Source of the DNA: Pseudarthrobacter chlorophenolicus A6
Lineage (GTDB): Bacteria > Actinomycetota > Actinomycetes > Actinomycetales > Micrococcaceae
Assembly: GCF_000022025.1 (NCBI RefSeq)
Contig: NC_011886.1
Span: 4,009,209 to 4,073,208, forward strand
Direction: 5' to 3'
DNA: 64,000 nt
Shown: piece after piece, positions 45,107 through 53,663 of the stretch
Layout of the letters: every line of letters starts with the position of its first letter
How positions within the stretch are numbered: position 1 is the stretch's first letter
Notes under the pieces: model-generated
Database searches by the model: none
What the model was told of the DNA's origin: nothing
What the model saw: only the letters and a program-made list of their open reading frames with translations
Translations under genes and position numbers: made by a program

Positions 45107-46630
45107 TCAGCCCTGGAAGTACTCAATCCTGGCGCCGATGGTGTTCAGCCGCTCGGCCAGGTCCTCATAGCCGCGCTCGATCACGTAGATGTTGCGCAGC
45201 TCGGAGACGCCGCGTGCCGCGAGCATGGCCAGCAGCAGGCACGCGGCCGGACGCAGGGCCGGCGGGCAACCCACCTCGGCGGCGCGCCACTTGGTGGGGC
45301 CGTTGATGTAGATCCGGTGGGGATCGAGGAGCTGGACCTGCGCGCCGAGCCGGTTCAGCTCCGTCAGGTAGATGGCGCGGTTCTCGTACACCCAGTCGTG
45401 GATCATCGTCTGGCCGGTGGCGTTTGCGGCGATCACGGCGAAGAATGGCAGGTTGTCGATGTTGAGGCCGGGGAACGGCATGGGGTGGATCTTGTCCTCC
45501 GGGGCCTTCAGCTCCGAGGGCTTGGTGGTCACGTCCACCAGCCGGGTCCGGCCGTTCCGTGCCATGTATTCGCCGGAAATTTCCAGCTGCTGGCCCATCT
45601 GCCCCAGCGTGGCCAGCTCGATCTCCATGAACTCGATGGGCACCCGGCGGACCGTGACCTCGGAGTTCGTCACGATGCCCGCGGTGATCAGGCTCATGGC
45701 CTCGATGGGGTCTTCGGACGGGAAGTACTCGATGTCGGCGTTGATGACGGGCTTGCCGGTGATCCTCAGCGTGGTGGTGCCCACGCCCTCGATGGTGACG
45801 CCCAGCATCTGCAGGTAGAAGCAGAGATCCTGCACCATGTAATTGGGGCTGGCGTTCCGGATGACCGTGGTGCCCTCACGGTGGGCGGCCGCCATGATGG
45901 CGTTTTCCGTGACGGTATCGCCGCGCTCGGTGAGGACGAAGGAGCGGTCATGTGAGTCCGCCGCCGGGGCCTGGACGGCGTAGAAACCGGCCGTGGCTTC
46001 CACGGACAGGCCGAACTGGCGCAGGGCCTGCATGTGCGGCTCAACAGTGCGGGTGCCGAGGTCGCAGCCACCCGCGTAGGGAAGCCTGTACTCGGCTGAC
46101 TCGTCCAGCAGGGGGCCCAACAGCATGATGACGCTGCGGGTGCGGCGGGCAGCTTCCACGTCCATAGAGTCGAGGTCCAGGACAGCGGGCCGGCGCAGGC
46201 GGAGGTCCGTGGCGTTGAGCCAGGTGCATTCCACTCCGATGCTGGTCAGCACCTCTACGATGCGGTTGACCTCTTCGATCCGGGCCAAGCGGCGCAGGAC
46301 GGTGGTGCCGCGGTTAATGAGGCTGGCGCACAGCAGGGCAACGCCGGCGTTCTTGCTGCTGTTGACATCAACCGCGCCGGACAGGGTGCGGCCGCCCTCC
46401 ACGCGAAGGTGCGTCATCTGCGGCTTGCCCACGTTGACGATGCTCCGGTCGAAGATGGCCTCAAGGCGCTGGATCATCTTCAGGCTCAGGTTCTGTTTAC
46501 CCTGTTCCATCCGGGCCACGGCACTTTGGCTGGTACCCAGCTCGGCGGCCAGCTGGCCCTGGGTCCAGCCTTTCTCGCTCCGGGCGTTCCTGAGCATGAC
46601 GGCAACGTGTTCAGCGGTTTCCTGAGTCAT
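45107..46630 (-). CDS. XRE DNA-binding domain fused to a MurA-like enolpyruvyl transferase
   Basis: A 507-aa fusion. Residues about 8-62 are an XRE helix-turn-helix (LRNARSEKGWTQGQLAAELGTSQSAVARMEQGKQNLS). Residues about 72-507 are the MurA fold, with the active-site residues Lys93 (SSKNAG) and Cys189 (GGCDLGTR) kept, so it can probably transfer enolpyruvate to UDP-GlcNAc. The usual MurA has about 420 residues and no DNA-binding domain. A likely -10 box TATATT lies 6 nt before the ATG. It may be a second MurA that also regulates transcription (inference). Confidence 0.88.
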   Translation of the reverse strand: MTQETAEHVAVMLRNARSEKGWTQGQLAAELGTSQSAVARMEQGKQNLSLKMIQRLEAIFDRSIVNVGKPQMTHLRVEGGRTLSGAVDVNSSKNAGVALLCASLINRGTTVLRRLARIEEVNRIVEVLTSIGVECTWLNATDLRLRRPAVLDLDSMDVEAARRTRSVIMLLGPLLDESAEYRLPYAGGCDLGTRTVEPHMQALRQFGLSVEATAGFYAVQAPAADSHDRSFVLTERGDTVTENAIMAAAHREGTTVIRNASPNYMVQDLCFYLQMLGVTIEGVGTTTLRITGKPVINADIEYFPSEDPIEAMSLITAGIVTNSEVTVRRVPIEFMEIELATLGQMGQQLEISGEYMARNGRTRLVDVTTKPSELKAPEDKIHPMPFPGLNIDNLPFFAVIAANATGQTMIHDWVYENRAIYLTELNRLGAQVQLLDPHRIYINGPTKWRAAEVGCPPALRPAACLLLAMLAARGVSELRNIYVIERGYEDLAERLNTIGARIEYFQG

Positions 46631-46636
46631 GCAGCG

Positions 46637-46642
46637 AATATA
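46637..46642 (-). promoter_or_regulatory. -10 box of the XRE-MurA gene, likely leaderless
   Basis: TATATT on the minus strand lies 6 nt before ATG 46630 and no ribosome binding site is present. Confidence 0.55.
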
Positions 46643-46811
46643 TCATTTATGAGTTTTTGATGGCCAATTCGGCGGATCACAGGTCCGTCAAGGCGGTCCG
46701 TTATCTTTTCTATGCGATAGGGGGAGTGTGCGGCGTTGCGCCTTGTCCTCGCCGTGATACCGCGGGAGACTGGAATATAGGTTTTTTCAAGCAATAAACG
46801 GAGCCCCACAC

Positions 46812-47660
46812 ATGCCCCGGACTCGAGCCCACCTGCCAGTGTTCAGGCTGGCATGGCTGCTGGTGGCAGCAGTACTCTTCACCTGCGCCGGGCCGGCGTT
46901 GGCGGATCCGGCTGATCCCCCGGCAGGGCCGCAGGGCGGCAGCAGCAGCCAGTCCCTCCTCGGCAACGATGTCTCCTGGCCGCAGTGCGGCACGGAACTG
47001 CCAAAAGACCAGGCGTTCGCCATCGTGGGCGTCAATAACGGTTTGGCCAACAACACCAACCCGTGCCTGCAGGAACAGCTCGAATGGGCCGAATCGTCAT
47101 CCGGAGCGGTGGCCTCGCAGCCCAAGGCACAGCTCTACATCAACACAGCCAATCCCGGGCGCGCCGGTTCCTGGTGGCCGGTCAGCGACGAATACCCCAC
47201 CGGCTCAAAGGTGCACAACCCGTACGGCTCCTGCAAGGCCGGGGACTATGGCACGGCCTGCGCGTACATGTACGGGTACGCCAAGGCCTTTGACGCGGCC
47301 TACGTCCGCGGCGTGACCGATCCCGCGGATTACGTCTGGTGGCTGGATGTGGAGACCGAAAACACCTGGTCCGGCAGCAAGGATGCCAACCGCACCGTGC
47401 TGGAAGGCATGACGGATTTCTTCCACAGCATCGACGCAGCGGGGGTGGGGATCTACTCCACCGGCCAGCAGTGGCACAGGATCGTGGGAAATGTCAGCCC
47501 CTCCAGCAACCTCTACCCCTTGCCCAGCTGGCTGGCGGGTTCCCGCAATGCGGACTCAGCGGCCACCGCGTGTGCGAAATCCCCGCTGACGGGCGGCGGG
47601 AAAGTGGTGCTGACGCAGTTCATCCACGCCGGGCTGGATTACAACCACGCCTGCACCTAG
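46812..47660 (+). CDS. Secreted GH25-like (DVSWPQCG) protein
   Basis: A 282-aa exported protein. A signal peptide covers about residues 1-31 (LAWLLVAAVLFTCAGPALA). The mature part opens GNDVSWPQCGTELPKDQAFAIVGVNNG and has YVWWLDVETENTW, resembling the acidic strand of GH25 lysozyme-like barrels; four or more Cys residues may form disulfides. A lytic role on cell wall is plausible but the catalytic pair is not proven. The CGGAGC site before ATG 46812 is weak. It converges on the EcfT gene with 4 nt between stops. Confidence 0.75.
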   Translation: MPRTRAHLPVFRLAWLLVAAVLFTCAGPALADPADPPAGPQGGSSSQSLLGNDVSWPQCGTELPKDQAFAIVGVNNGLANNTNPCLQEQLEWAESSSGAVASQPKAQLYINTANPGRAGSWWPVSDEYPTGSKVHNPYGSCKAGDYGTACAYMYGYAKAFDAAYVRGVTDPADYVWWLDVETENTWSGSKDANRTVLEGMTDFFHSIDAAGVGIYSTGQQWHRIVGNVSPSSNLYPLPSWLAGSRNADSAATACAKSPLTGGGKVVLTQFIHAGLDYNHACT

Positions 47661-47664
47661 AGGG

Positions 47665-48465
47665 TCAGTTCCCGGCCCACACCATGTTCCAGGTGCCGGC
47701 TGACACTGCCGCCGTAACGGCCACGCCGGCCATCACCAGACCGCCCGCCAGGACCCAAGCATCCAGCAGCGAGTAGGCGGATTCACGGGCCCACGTGCGT
47801 GGCCCGCCGCCGAAACCGCGCGCTTCCATGGTGACCGCCAGCCGTGACGCCCGCCTGATCGCCTGGACCAGCAGCCCGAAGCTCTGCCCCAGCGTGGCCT
47901 TCACCCGTTGCAGTACGCTGCCGCGGGAGCCAACCCCACGGGCCCGCCGGGCCATCCCGATGGTCTGCCATTCCTCGGCCATCAGCCCCACAAGGCGCAT
48001 CGCAGCCAGGGTGCCGAGGACGAACCGGTGCGGCAGCCGGGCTTTCTGCGCCAGCGCATCAGCGAGGTCGGTGGGGTCCGTGCAGCTCACCAGGAGTATT
48101 GCCGGCAGCGCGATGGCCAGGCCGCGCAGCAGGAAGCCCACGCCGGTCTCCAGCGAGCCCTCGCTCATGGTCCAGATGCCGGCGTCGATCAGCGTCCGGC
48201 CACTGTCCGGCGCCAGGATGGAGGTGCTCCAGCCGCCCACCGCGGCAGCGAGGATCAGCGGCCAGCCGCGTTGCCACAGCAGCGCCAGCGTGAGCCCGGC
48301 CAGCGGAAACAGCAGCAGCTCGAAGAACAGCGCCACCGATGCGGACACCCAGTCGATGGACAGGGCCAGGACCACGGTGATGAGCACGACGGCGGCCAGC
48401 TTGCTCAGCGGGTTGGCGCGGGCCAGGAGCGCAGCGTTTCCGCGAAGGTTCAGTTCCTGCCTCAT
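47665..48465 (-). CDS. ykoC: ECF transporter T component (YkoC type)
   Basis: A 266-aa membrane protein with about five or six hydrophobic segments and the two cytoplasmic Ala-Arg-Gly motifs typical of EcfT (RRARGVGSRG near 175, EARGFGGGPR near 215) that contact the ATPases. It is the last gene of a three-gene ECF operon and overlaps the ATPase gene by 4 nt (ATGA). The TPP riboswitch upstream points to uptake of a thiamine precursor. Confidence 0.88.
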   Translation of the reverse strand: MRQELNLRGNAALLARANPLSKLAAVVLITVVLALSIDWVSASVALFFELLLFPLAGLTLALLWQRGWPLILAAAVGGWSTSILAPDSGRTLIDAGIWTMSEGSLETGVGFLLRGLAIALPAILLVSCTDPTDLADALAQKARLPHRFVLGTLAAMRLVGLMAEEWQTIGMARRARGVGSRGSVLQRVKATLGQSFGLLVQAIRRASRLAVTMEARGFGGGPRTWARESAYSLLDAWVLAGGLVMAGVAVTAAVSAGTWNMVWAGN

Positions 48466-50015
48466 GGCGCCACCGCTTCCGCCGCTGCAAGTTTGAGCTC
48501 CGTGCCGCCAAGGGCAGCGGTGAACTCGGCGTCATGGGTCACGGACACCACTGCCGTTCCGGCGTCCAGGAGTTCGGAGAGGAACGATGCCAGCTCGGCC
48601 CAGGTGTTGGCATCCTGGCCGAACGTGGGCTCATCCAGAACCAGGACCTGCGGGCTTGCCGCCAGGACCGTGGCCACGGAAAGCCGCCGCTTTTCGCCGC
48701 CGGACAGGGTGTAGGGGTTGGCGTCCACCAGGTGGGTCAGCCGCAGCCGTTCCAGCAGCTCATCAACTCTGTCTTCACCGTGCCCCAGGTGCCGGGGCCC
48801 GAACAGCAGTTCGTCCAGGACTTTTCCGGTGACGAACTGGTGCTCCGGTTCCTGGAAGACCGTGCCGATCCGCTCGATCAGCTGTTCGGCTTTCCACTGG
48901 TACGGAGTGATTCCGGCACCGCGGCTGAGGTCCGTCGTCGCGGACACTGCCCCGCTGACCGGTTCGAGCAGTCCGGCGAGGGTCAGCGCGAAGGTTGATT
49001 TCCCTGCCCCGTTGGGTCCGGTGACGGCGAGGGCCTGCCCCGCGCGTACCTGGGCAGTGATGCCCTCCTGCACCGGCACCGGCGGAACTTTCCGGAAGCC
49101 TTTGCGGCGCGGGCGCTGCCGGGAGACGGCCAGGTTTTCGGCGGCCAGCAGGAGGCTTCCGGCGCCGGGGGTCTGTTCCGCAGCCCGCCCGCGGGTGGAC
49201 GGCACGTACCCGGGAACCCAGACGCCGGCGGCCGTCAGCATGGTCCGCGCTTCGGCCAGCACCCGGTCCGGCGGGCCTTCGAGGAGTACCGCGGGGCTGG
49301 CGCCGCTGCCGGGCTGCAGCACCACGATCCTGTCCACGAGGTCCTTCCACACGGACACCCGGTGCTCCACCACCACCAGCGTGGCGCCGGTCTTGTCCAG
49401 GCAGCGGGCCACGGCGTCCCGGACGTCGAGCACGCCGGCCGGATCCAGGTTGGCTGTGGGTTCATCGAGCAGGATGAGCCCGGGCCGCATCGCAAGGATG
49501 CCTGCCAGCGCCAGCCGCTGCTTCTGCCCGCCGGACAGGGCCGACGTCGGGTGGTCCAGCGGCAGGTGGGACAGGCCGACGTCGGCCAGCGCCTCGTGCA
49601 CGCGCGGCCAGATGGCGTCGCGGGGCACCGCAAGGTTTTCGGCGCCGAAGGCGACGTCGTCGGCGACCCGGGAGAGGACCACCTGGGTCTCGGGATCCTG
49701 CTGCATGAGGCCCGCGCGGCCTCGCTGCCCGCGGGGCGAACCGCCGTCGACCAGCAGCGAACCGGTCTCGTCGGACTCGCCGGCCCCGCCGTCGTCGTCC
49801 GTGTCACCCAATACCCCGGCGAGCGCGTGAAGGAGCGTGGACTTGCCTGCCCCCGAGGGGCCAAGCAGGAGTACGCGCTCACCCGGGCTGATGTCGAGGT
49901 CGAGGGCGTGGACGGCGGGCTTGGCGCGGCCCGCGTGCCGCCAGCCCCAGCCGCGGGCGGTGACTGCCGCCGGCCGCACCGTGTGGGGTGCGGCGGCGTG
50001 GGAAGGTGCCGGCAT
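48462..50015 (-). CDS. ykoD: ECF transporter ATPase, two fused ABC domains (YkoD type)
   Basis: A 517-aa protein with two ABC domains. The first has LLGPSGAGKST (about 50), LSGGQKQRLA and LILLDEPTANLD; the second has VTGPNGAGKST (about 330), LSGGEKRRLS and VLVLDEPTFGQD. It drives the EcfT/YkoE membrane parts. ATG 50015 overlaps the ykoE stop by one base (TGATG); the frame upstream to 50195 is only the ykoE gene read in another frame. Confidence 0.92.
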   Translation of the reverse strand: MPAPSHAAAPHTVRPAAVTARGWGWRHAGRAKPAVHALDLDISPGERVLLLGPSGAGKSTLLHALAGVLGDTDDDGGAGESDETGSLLVDGGSPRGQRGRAGLMQQDPETQVVLSRVADDVAFGAENLAVPRDAIWPRVHEALADVGLSHLPLDHPTSALSGGQKQRLALAGILAMRPGLILLDEPTANLDPAGVLDVRDAVARCLDKTGATLVVVEHRVSVWKDLVDRIVVLQPGSGASPAVLLEGPPDRVLAEARTMLTAAGVWVPGYVPSTRGRAAEQTPGAGSLLLAAENLAVSRQRPRRKGFRKVPPVPVQEGITAQVRAGQALAVTGPNGAGKSTFALTLAGLLEPVSGAVSATTDLSRGAGITPYQWKAEQLIERIGTVFQEPEHQFVTGKVLDELLFGPRHLGHGEDRVDELLERLRLTHLVDANPYTLSGGEKRRLSVATVLAASPQVLVLDEPTFGQDANTWAELASFLSELLDAGTAVVSVTHDAEFTAALGGTELKLAAAEAVAP

Positions 50016-50638
50016 CAGGAGAAGACGGGCTCCGTAGCGGCCTTCCGGGATGCAAAGGAGCTCAGCACGCCGGTCTTGGCCAGGCCGCGGGTGGCGATCC
50101 AAGCGAGCGCGCCGGCGATGATGGCCCCGGAAATGACGGTGCAAACGATGTACACCAATTTGTATTCGCCGGAGTCGGCGACATTCCAGCCCCACGGTGC
50201 GAAGGCGTCGTTCAGGCCGCAGAAGAGGCCCGCCGCGGCGCCGGCCAGCAGCGAGGCCGGAAGGTTGAATTTCCGGTAGACGAAGATGGCGAAGATGATC
50301 TCGGCGCCCAGGCCCTGGACGAATCCGGAGAACAGCACGGAGGTACCGTAAGGGGATCCCATAAAGAGTTCCCCGGTCGCGGCGACGGTTTCGCAGAACA
50401 CGGCAGCGCCCGGTTTGCGGATAATGAGCATGCCCAGGACGGCCGGAATCATCCAGCCGCCGGCCAGCAGGCCGGTGAGGGGCGGGTAAACGATTTTGAT
50501 CGGACCGGACAGGGCTGTCGCTCCCTGGGACCAGGCCCAGAAGATGACGCCGCCGGCGATGGCGATCAGGGCCGCCACCACGATGTCAACGACGCGCCAG
50601 GACCTGCTGGCGGGCTTTTTGATTGCTGAAGTAGTCAT
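50015..50638 (-). CDS. ykoE: ECF transporter substrate-binding S component (YkoE type)
   Basis: A 207-aa membrane protein with about five or six hydrophobic segments (VVDIVVAALIAIAGGVIFWAW at about 17-37). GELFMGSPYGTSVLFSGFVQGLGAEIIFA is characteristic of YkoE, which binds a thiamine precursor, probably hydroxymethylpyrimidine (family knowledge). AGGAGG lies 5 nt before ATG 50638 but is locked in a perfect hairpin, which fits translational control by the TPP riboswitch. Confidence 0.9.
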   Translation of the reverse strand: MTTSAIKKPASRSWRVVDIVVAALIAIAGGVIFWAWSQGATALSGPIKIVYPPLTGLLAGGWMIPAVLGMLIIRKPGAAVFCETVAATGELFMGSPYGTSVLFSGFVQGLGAEIIFAIFVYRKFNLPASLLAGAAAGLFCGLNDAFAPWGWNVADSGEYKLVYIVCTVISGAIIAGALAWIATRGLAKTGVLSSFASRKAATEPVFS

Positions 50639-50643
50639 GTGAT

Positions 50644-50661
50644 CCTCCTGGAAACAGGAGG
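50644..50661 (-). promoter_or_regulatory. Hairpin hiding the ykoE Shine-Dalgarno sequence
   Basis: On the minus strand CCTCCTG-TTTC-CAGGAGG is a perfect 7-bp hairpin; its 3' arm is the ribosome binding site of ykoE (ATG 50638). It is the likely expression platform of the TPP riboswitch. Confidence 0.75.
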
Positions 50662-50720
50662 GGAAAGTGGAGGCGGGTGCCGGCTGCTGCCGCCATTGTC
50701 CGCGCACTTCGAGAACTCGA

Positions 50721-50832
50721 CTCCCTTGCGCCGGTACTAACCGGATCAGGTTCGAGGGTCTGCGGCTGTCCGCACTCTCAGCGCCCACCTGCGTTTCCCG
50801 GCTGGTGCCGGGGCCGACGGCGGCGCTCCCCT
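50721..50832 (-). promoter_or_regulatory. TPP riboswitch (THI element)
   Basis: On the minus strand the conserved blocks appear in order: GGGGAGCGCC near 50830, GCTGAGAGTGCGG, ACCCTCGAACCTGATCCGG, then GTACCGGCGCAAGGGAG ending at 50721. These are the THI-box landmarks that bind thiamine pyrophosphate. It controls ykoE-ykoD-ykoC. Confidence 0.95.
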
Positions 50833-50925
50833 GTCGTTAATGTGTTGATGATGATGCTGTGCATGTCTTGCGGTTGAATGTTTTGAGCCCTCCCGGGCGT
50901 GCTCAAGTTTACACCTGGAGGGCGG

Positions 50926-51022
50926 TAGATTGTGGGCCATGACCGCCAACCAGCCAGATGTGACTGACCCCGACCCCCGCTCCGCCAAGGCAAGCCGGCG
51001 GACCCTCGGCTTGGTTGGTTGA
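50926..51022 (+). CDS. 27-codon leaderless reading frame, possible gene remnant
   Basis: The -10 box TAGATT (50926-50931) lies 7 nt before ATG 50939, from which 27 codons run to TGA 51020-51022. The peptide has a hydrophilic start (MTANQPDVTDPDP) and a basic part (KASRRTLGLVG), like the N-terminus of a longer protein. The stop overlaps the -35 box of the next promoter. It may be a truncated gene start or a short leader peptide; coding is not proven. Confidence 0.35.
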
Positions 51023-51067
51023 CACTGCCCGGCGTTCTCACAAGGATTGACTGGGAAAGCGTTTTCT
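51019..51067 (+). promoter_or_regulatory. Promoter with LacI-type operator
   Basis: TTGACA (51019-51024) and AAGGAT (51042-51047) are 17 bp apart. The sequence GGGAAAGCGTTTTCTG (51053-51068) is centred on GAAAGCGTTTTC, the CG-centred shape of LacI/GalR operators, and would cover the transcription start. No LacI gene is visible in the window. Confidence 0.6.
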
Positions 51068-51120
51068 GAGCCGCCTGCTTCCGGACCGGGCCCAGGCCTG
51101 AGCCAAGGAGTGCCTGCACC

Positions 51121-53313
51121 GTGCACAGCCAGCAGACCGTGATCAACCGCGAAGCGCTGGTACGGCGCCACAACGTGGAACAGGACAGCCTCGATCCACG
51201 GAGTCCCGTCTCAGTGGGCAACGGTGAATTCTGCTTCACGCTGGACCTGACCGGCATGCAGTCCCTTCCCGGGGAATACCCTGTGGCCGCACGCGACGAC
51301 CTGCCGCCCGGCACTTTGCTGGGCACGCAGGCACAGTGGGGCTGGCACGCCGTCCCGCCGGAACAGGGATACACCCTTGCCGGTTCCACGGTCCTCTACG
51401 ATTCACCGCGAGGCCCGGTCCCCTACGTGGACATGGTGGGTGCCATCGTGGATGGCCGCGAAACACAGTCATCACGGGCGGAAACCTGGCTCCGCGCCAA
51501 CCCCCACCGGCTGGACCTGGGCCGGATCGGTTTTGCGCTCCCGGGCAGGGACGCGCCCGCGCTCACCCGGGACGACATCACCGGCGCGCACCAGGTCCTG
51601 GACCTCTGGACGGGCACAGCCACCAGCATCTTCACCCTGCACGGCACCCCGGTTAATGTCACCACAGCGTGCCGGCCGGACAGGGACGAGCTGGGCTTCC
51701 GCGTCCTCTCCCCTGCCCTCGCGGACGGCCTCGCCGTATCCCTGGCTTTCCCCTACGGTTCCGAGGCCTGGCACAACGCGGCCGACTGGGACAGTCCTGC
51801 AGCACACACCACCACCATTGAAGAACAGCACGGCGGCGGCCCCCACAGGCACTGGCTGATTTCGCGCCGCCTGGACAGTTCCGGATACCAGGTGGCCGTC
51901 AGCGGTGCCGGGCTGGAACTTGAGCAGGCCGGCCCGCACGACGTGCTCATCCGGGCCGCCGCAGGGCAGGACAGCCTCGACTTCAGCGTGCACTTCATCA
52001 GCACCGGGCAGGGCGACTGCCTTCCACGCGGAAACGGGGGCATCGGCGGGTATGCAGTGCCGGCACCGGAGCCGTTCGTTGACCCTGCCCAGGAGAAGCC
52101 GTCGGCACCGGGCAGTGCCGCCATTGCCGCGTCCCGCACGGCGTGGCCGGAATTCTGGAAGTCAGGCGGCGCCGTCGACCTCTCCGGAACAGCCGATCCG
52201 CGCGCCGGTGAGATCGAACGCCGGGCAGTACTCTCCCAGTACCTCACCGCCATCAACTGCTCCGGGTCCCTGCCGCCGCAGGAAACAGGGCTGGCCTGCA
52301 GCTCGTGGCGCGGCCGCTTCCACCTCGAGATGCACTGGTGGCATGCCGCCCACTTCGCCGCCTGGAACAGGACGGAGCTCCTGCTGCCCGCCCTCCGCTG
52401 GTACGCGTCCGTCCTGGAACCCGCCCGGCAGACGGCCAAGGCCCAGGGGTTCGACGGCGTCCGCTGGCCCAAGCAGGTGGGTCCGGACGGGCGGGAAAGC
52501 CCCAGCCCCATCGGCACCTTCCTTATCTGGCAGCAGCCGCACCCCATCCATCTGGCGGAACTGGCTTACCGTGCCGAACCATCCCGGGAACTCCTGGAGG
52601 AATTCGCCACGGTGGTCCTCGAAACCGCTGAATTCATGGCCTCCTTCGCCCACCCCACGGACCGGGGTTTCGAACTGGGCCCGCCCCTGGTGCCGGCGCA
52701 GGAGAGCTACGAATCGGTGCGCGGGACTGTCACCAACCCCACGTTCGAGCTTGCCTACTGGCAGTGGGCACTCCGCGTGGCCAATGTATGGCGGGAGCGG
52801 CTGGGGCTCGCTGCTGAGGGCACCTGGGCGGCGGTGGCGGACGGCATGGTCCCGCCAAGGGTGCTGGACGGCGTGTACGCGGCGATCGACGTCGAGCCCT
52901 TCACCATCCGCACGGACCACCCCTCCATGCTGTGCGCCCTGGGCGTGCTGCCGCGCACGGACCTGGTGGACCCGGAGATAATGCGGGCCACATTGAATGA
53001 CGTACTGGCCGGCTGGGACTGGGACAGCACCTGGGGCTGGGACTACCCCGTGATGGCCATGACGGCCGCCCGACTGGAAGACCCGGAAGCCGCCGTGGAC
53101 GCGCTGTTGATGGACGCGGCGAAGAACCTGGTCCTGCCCAACGGGCACAACCGGCAGACGGCTTCGCTCCCGCTCTACCTGCCCGGCAACGGCGGGCTGC
53201 TGGCCGCTGTGGCGCTCATGGCTGCGGGATGGGAAGGCGGCCCGGCGCGGCATGCCCCGGGTTTCCCGCAGGACTGGACAGTGGCATGGGAAGGACTCAT
53301 CCCCGCGCCGTAG
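51121..53313 (+). CDS. GH65-like (alpha/alpha)6-barrel glycoside hydrolase
   Basis: A 730-aa protein with an N-terminal beta-sandwich-like region (about 1-330) and a helical barrel (about 370-700) opening SSWRGRFHLEMHWWHAAHFAAWNRTELLLPALRWY. Such an arrangement is typical of GH65-type and related inverting enzymes. GFELGPPLVPAQESYES may hold the general acid Glu. There is no signal peptide, so it acts in the cytoplasm. The start is GTG 51121, with AAGGAG 12 nt upstream. A LacI-type operator at its promoter suggests sugar induction. Family and substrate are uncertain. Confidence 0.72.
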   Translation: MHSQQTVINREALVRRHNVEQDSLDPRSPVSVGNGEFCFTLDLTGMQSLPGEYPVAARDDLPPGTLLGTQAQWGWHAVPPEQGYTLAGSTVLYDSPRGPVPYVDMVGAIVDGRETQSSRAETWLRANPHRLDLGRIGFALPGRDAPALTRDDITGAHQVLDLWTGTATSIFTLHGTPVNVTTACRPDRDELGFRVLSPALADGLAVSLAFPYGSEAWHNAADWDSPAAHTTTIEEQHGGGPHRHWLISRRLDSSGYQVAVSGAGLELEQAGPHDVLIRAAAGQDSLDFSVHFISTGQGDCLPRGNGGIGGYAVPAPEPFVDPAQEKPSAPGSAAIAASRTAWPEFWKSGGAVDLSGTADPRAGEIERRAVLSQYLTAINCSGSLPPQETGLACSSWRGRFHLEMHWWHAAHFAAWNRTELLLPALRWYASVLEPARQTAKAQGFDGVRWPKQVGPDGRESPSPIGTFLIWQQPHPIHLAELAYRAEPSRELLEEFATVVLETAEFMASFAHPTDRGFELGPPLVPAQESYESVRGTVTNPTFELAYWQWALRVANVWRERLGLAAEGTWAAVADGMVPPRVLDGVYAAIDVEPFTIRTDHPSMLCALGVLPRTDLVDPEIMRATLNDVLAGWDWDSTWGWDYPVMAMTAARLEDPEAAVDALLMDAAKNLVLPNGHNRQTASLPLYLPGNGGLLAAVALMAAGWEGGPARHAPGFPQDWTVAWEGLIPAP

Positions 53314-53371
53314 GAACTTAGCCAGTAGGGTGGGGTGCAGACCGTTTTACCGCCCGCAAGGAGTACCAGGA

Positions 53372-53635
53372 ATGAACCTTCTCATCAAGCTGCTCGGCAC
53401 CGGCGTAAGCCTGGGTGCAGGATTCGCCGGCACCAAGCTGGTCAACACCATCTGGGAAAAGACCACGGGCAACAAGCCGCCCACCGGCAAGGGCGAGGAC
53501 GTCCCCACCAGCCTTCGCTCGGCCCTGACGTTCGCGCTGATCTCCGCGTTTGTCAGCACCATCATCCAGGTCCTGGCCAACCGCGGCACGCAGCGGGCCA
53601 TCACCCGTTTCGCCAAGACGCAGGACATCGTCTAA
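53372..53635 (+). CDS. DUF4235 membrane protein
   Basis: An 87-aa protein matching the DUF4235 pattern: MNLLIKLLGTGVSLGAGFAGTKLVNTIWEKTTGNKPPTG, then a second hydrophobic segment (SALTFALISAFVSTIIQVLANRG). Two membrane helices; function unknown. ATG 53372 follows CAAGGAG. It converges on the last Mrp gene. Confidence 0.85.
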   Translation: MNLLIKLLGTGVSLGAGFAGTKLVNTIWEKTTGNKPPTGKGEDVPTSLRSALTFALISAFVSTIIQVLANRGTQRAITRFAKTQDIV

Positions 53636-53663
53636 ACACCTAAACTGTCCCCGCCGGCTGGCT

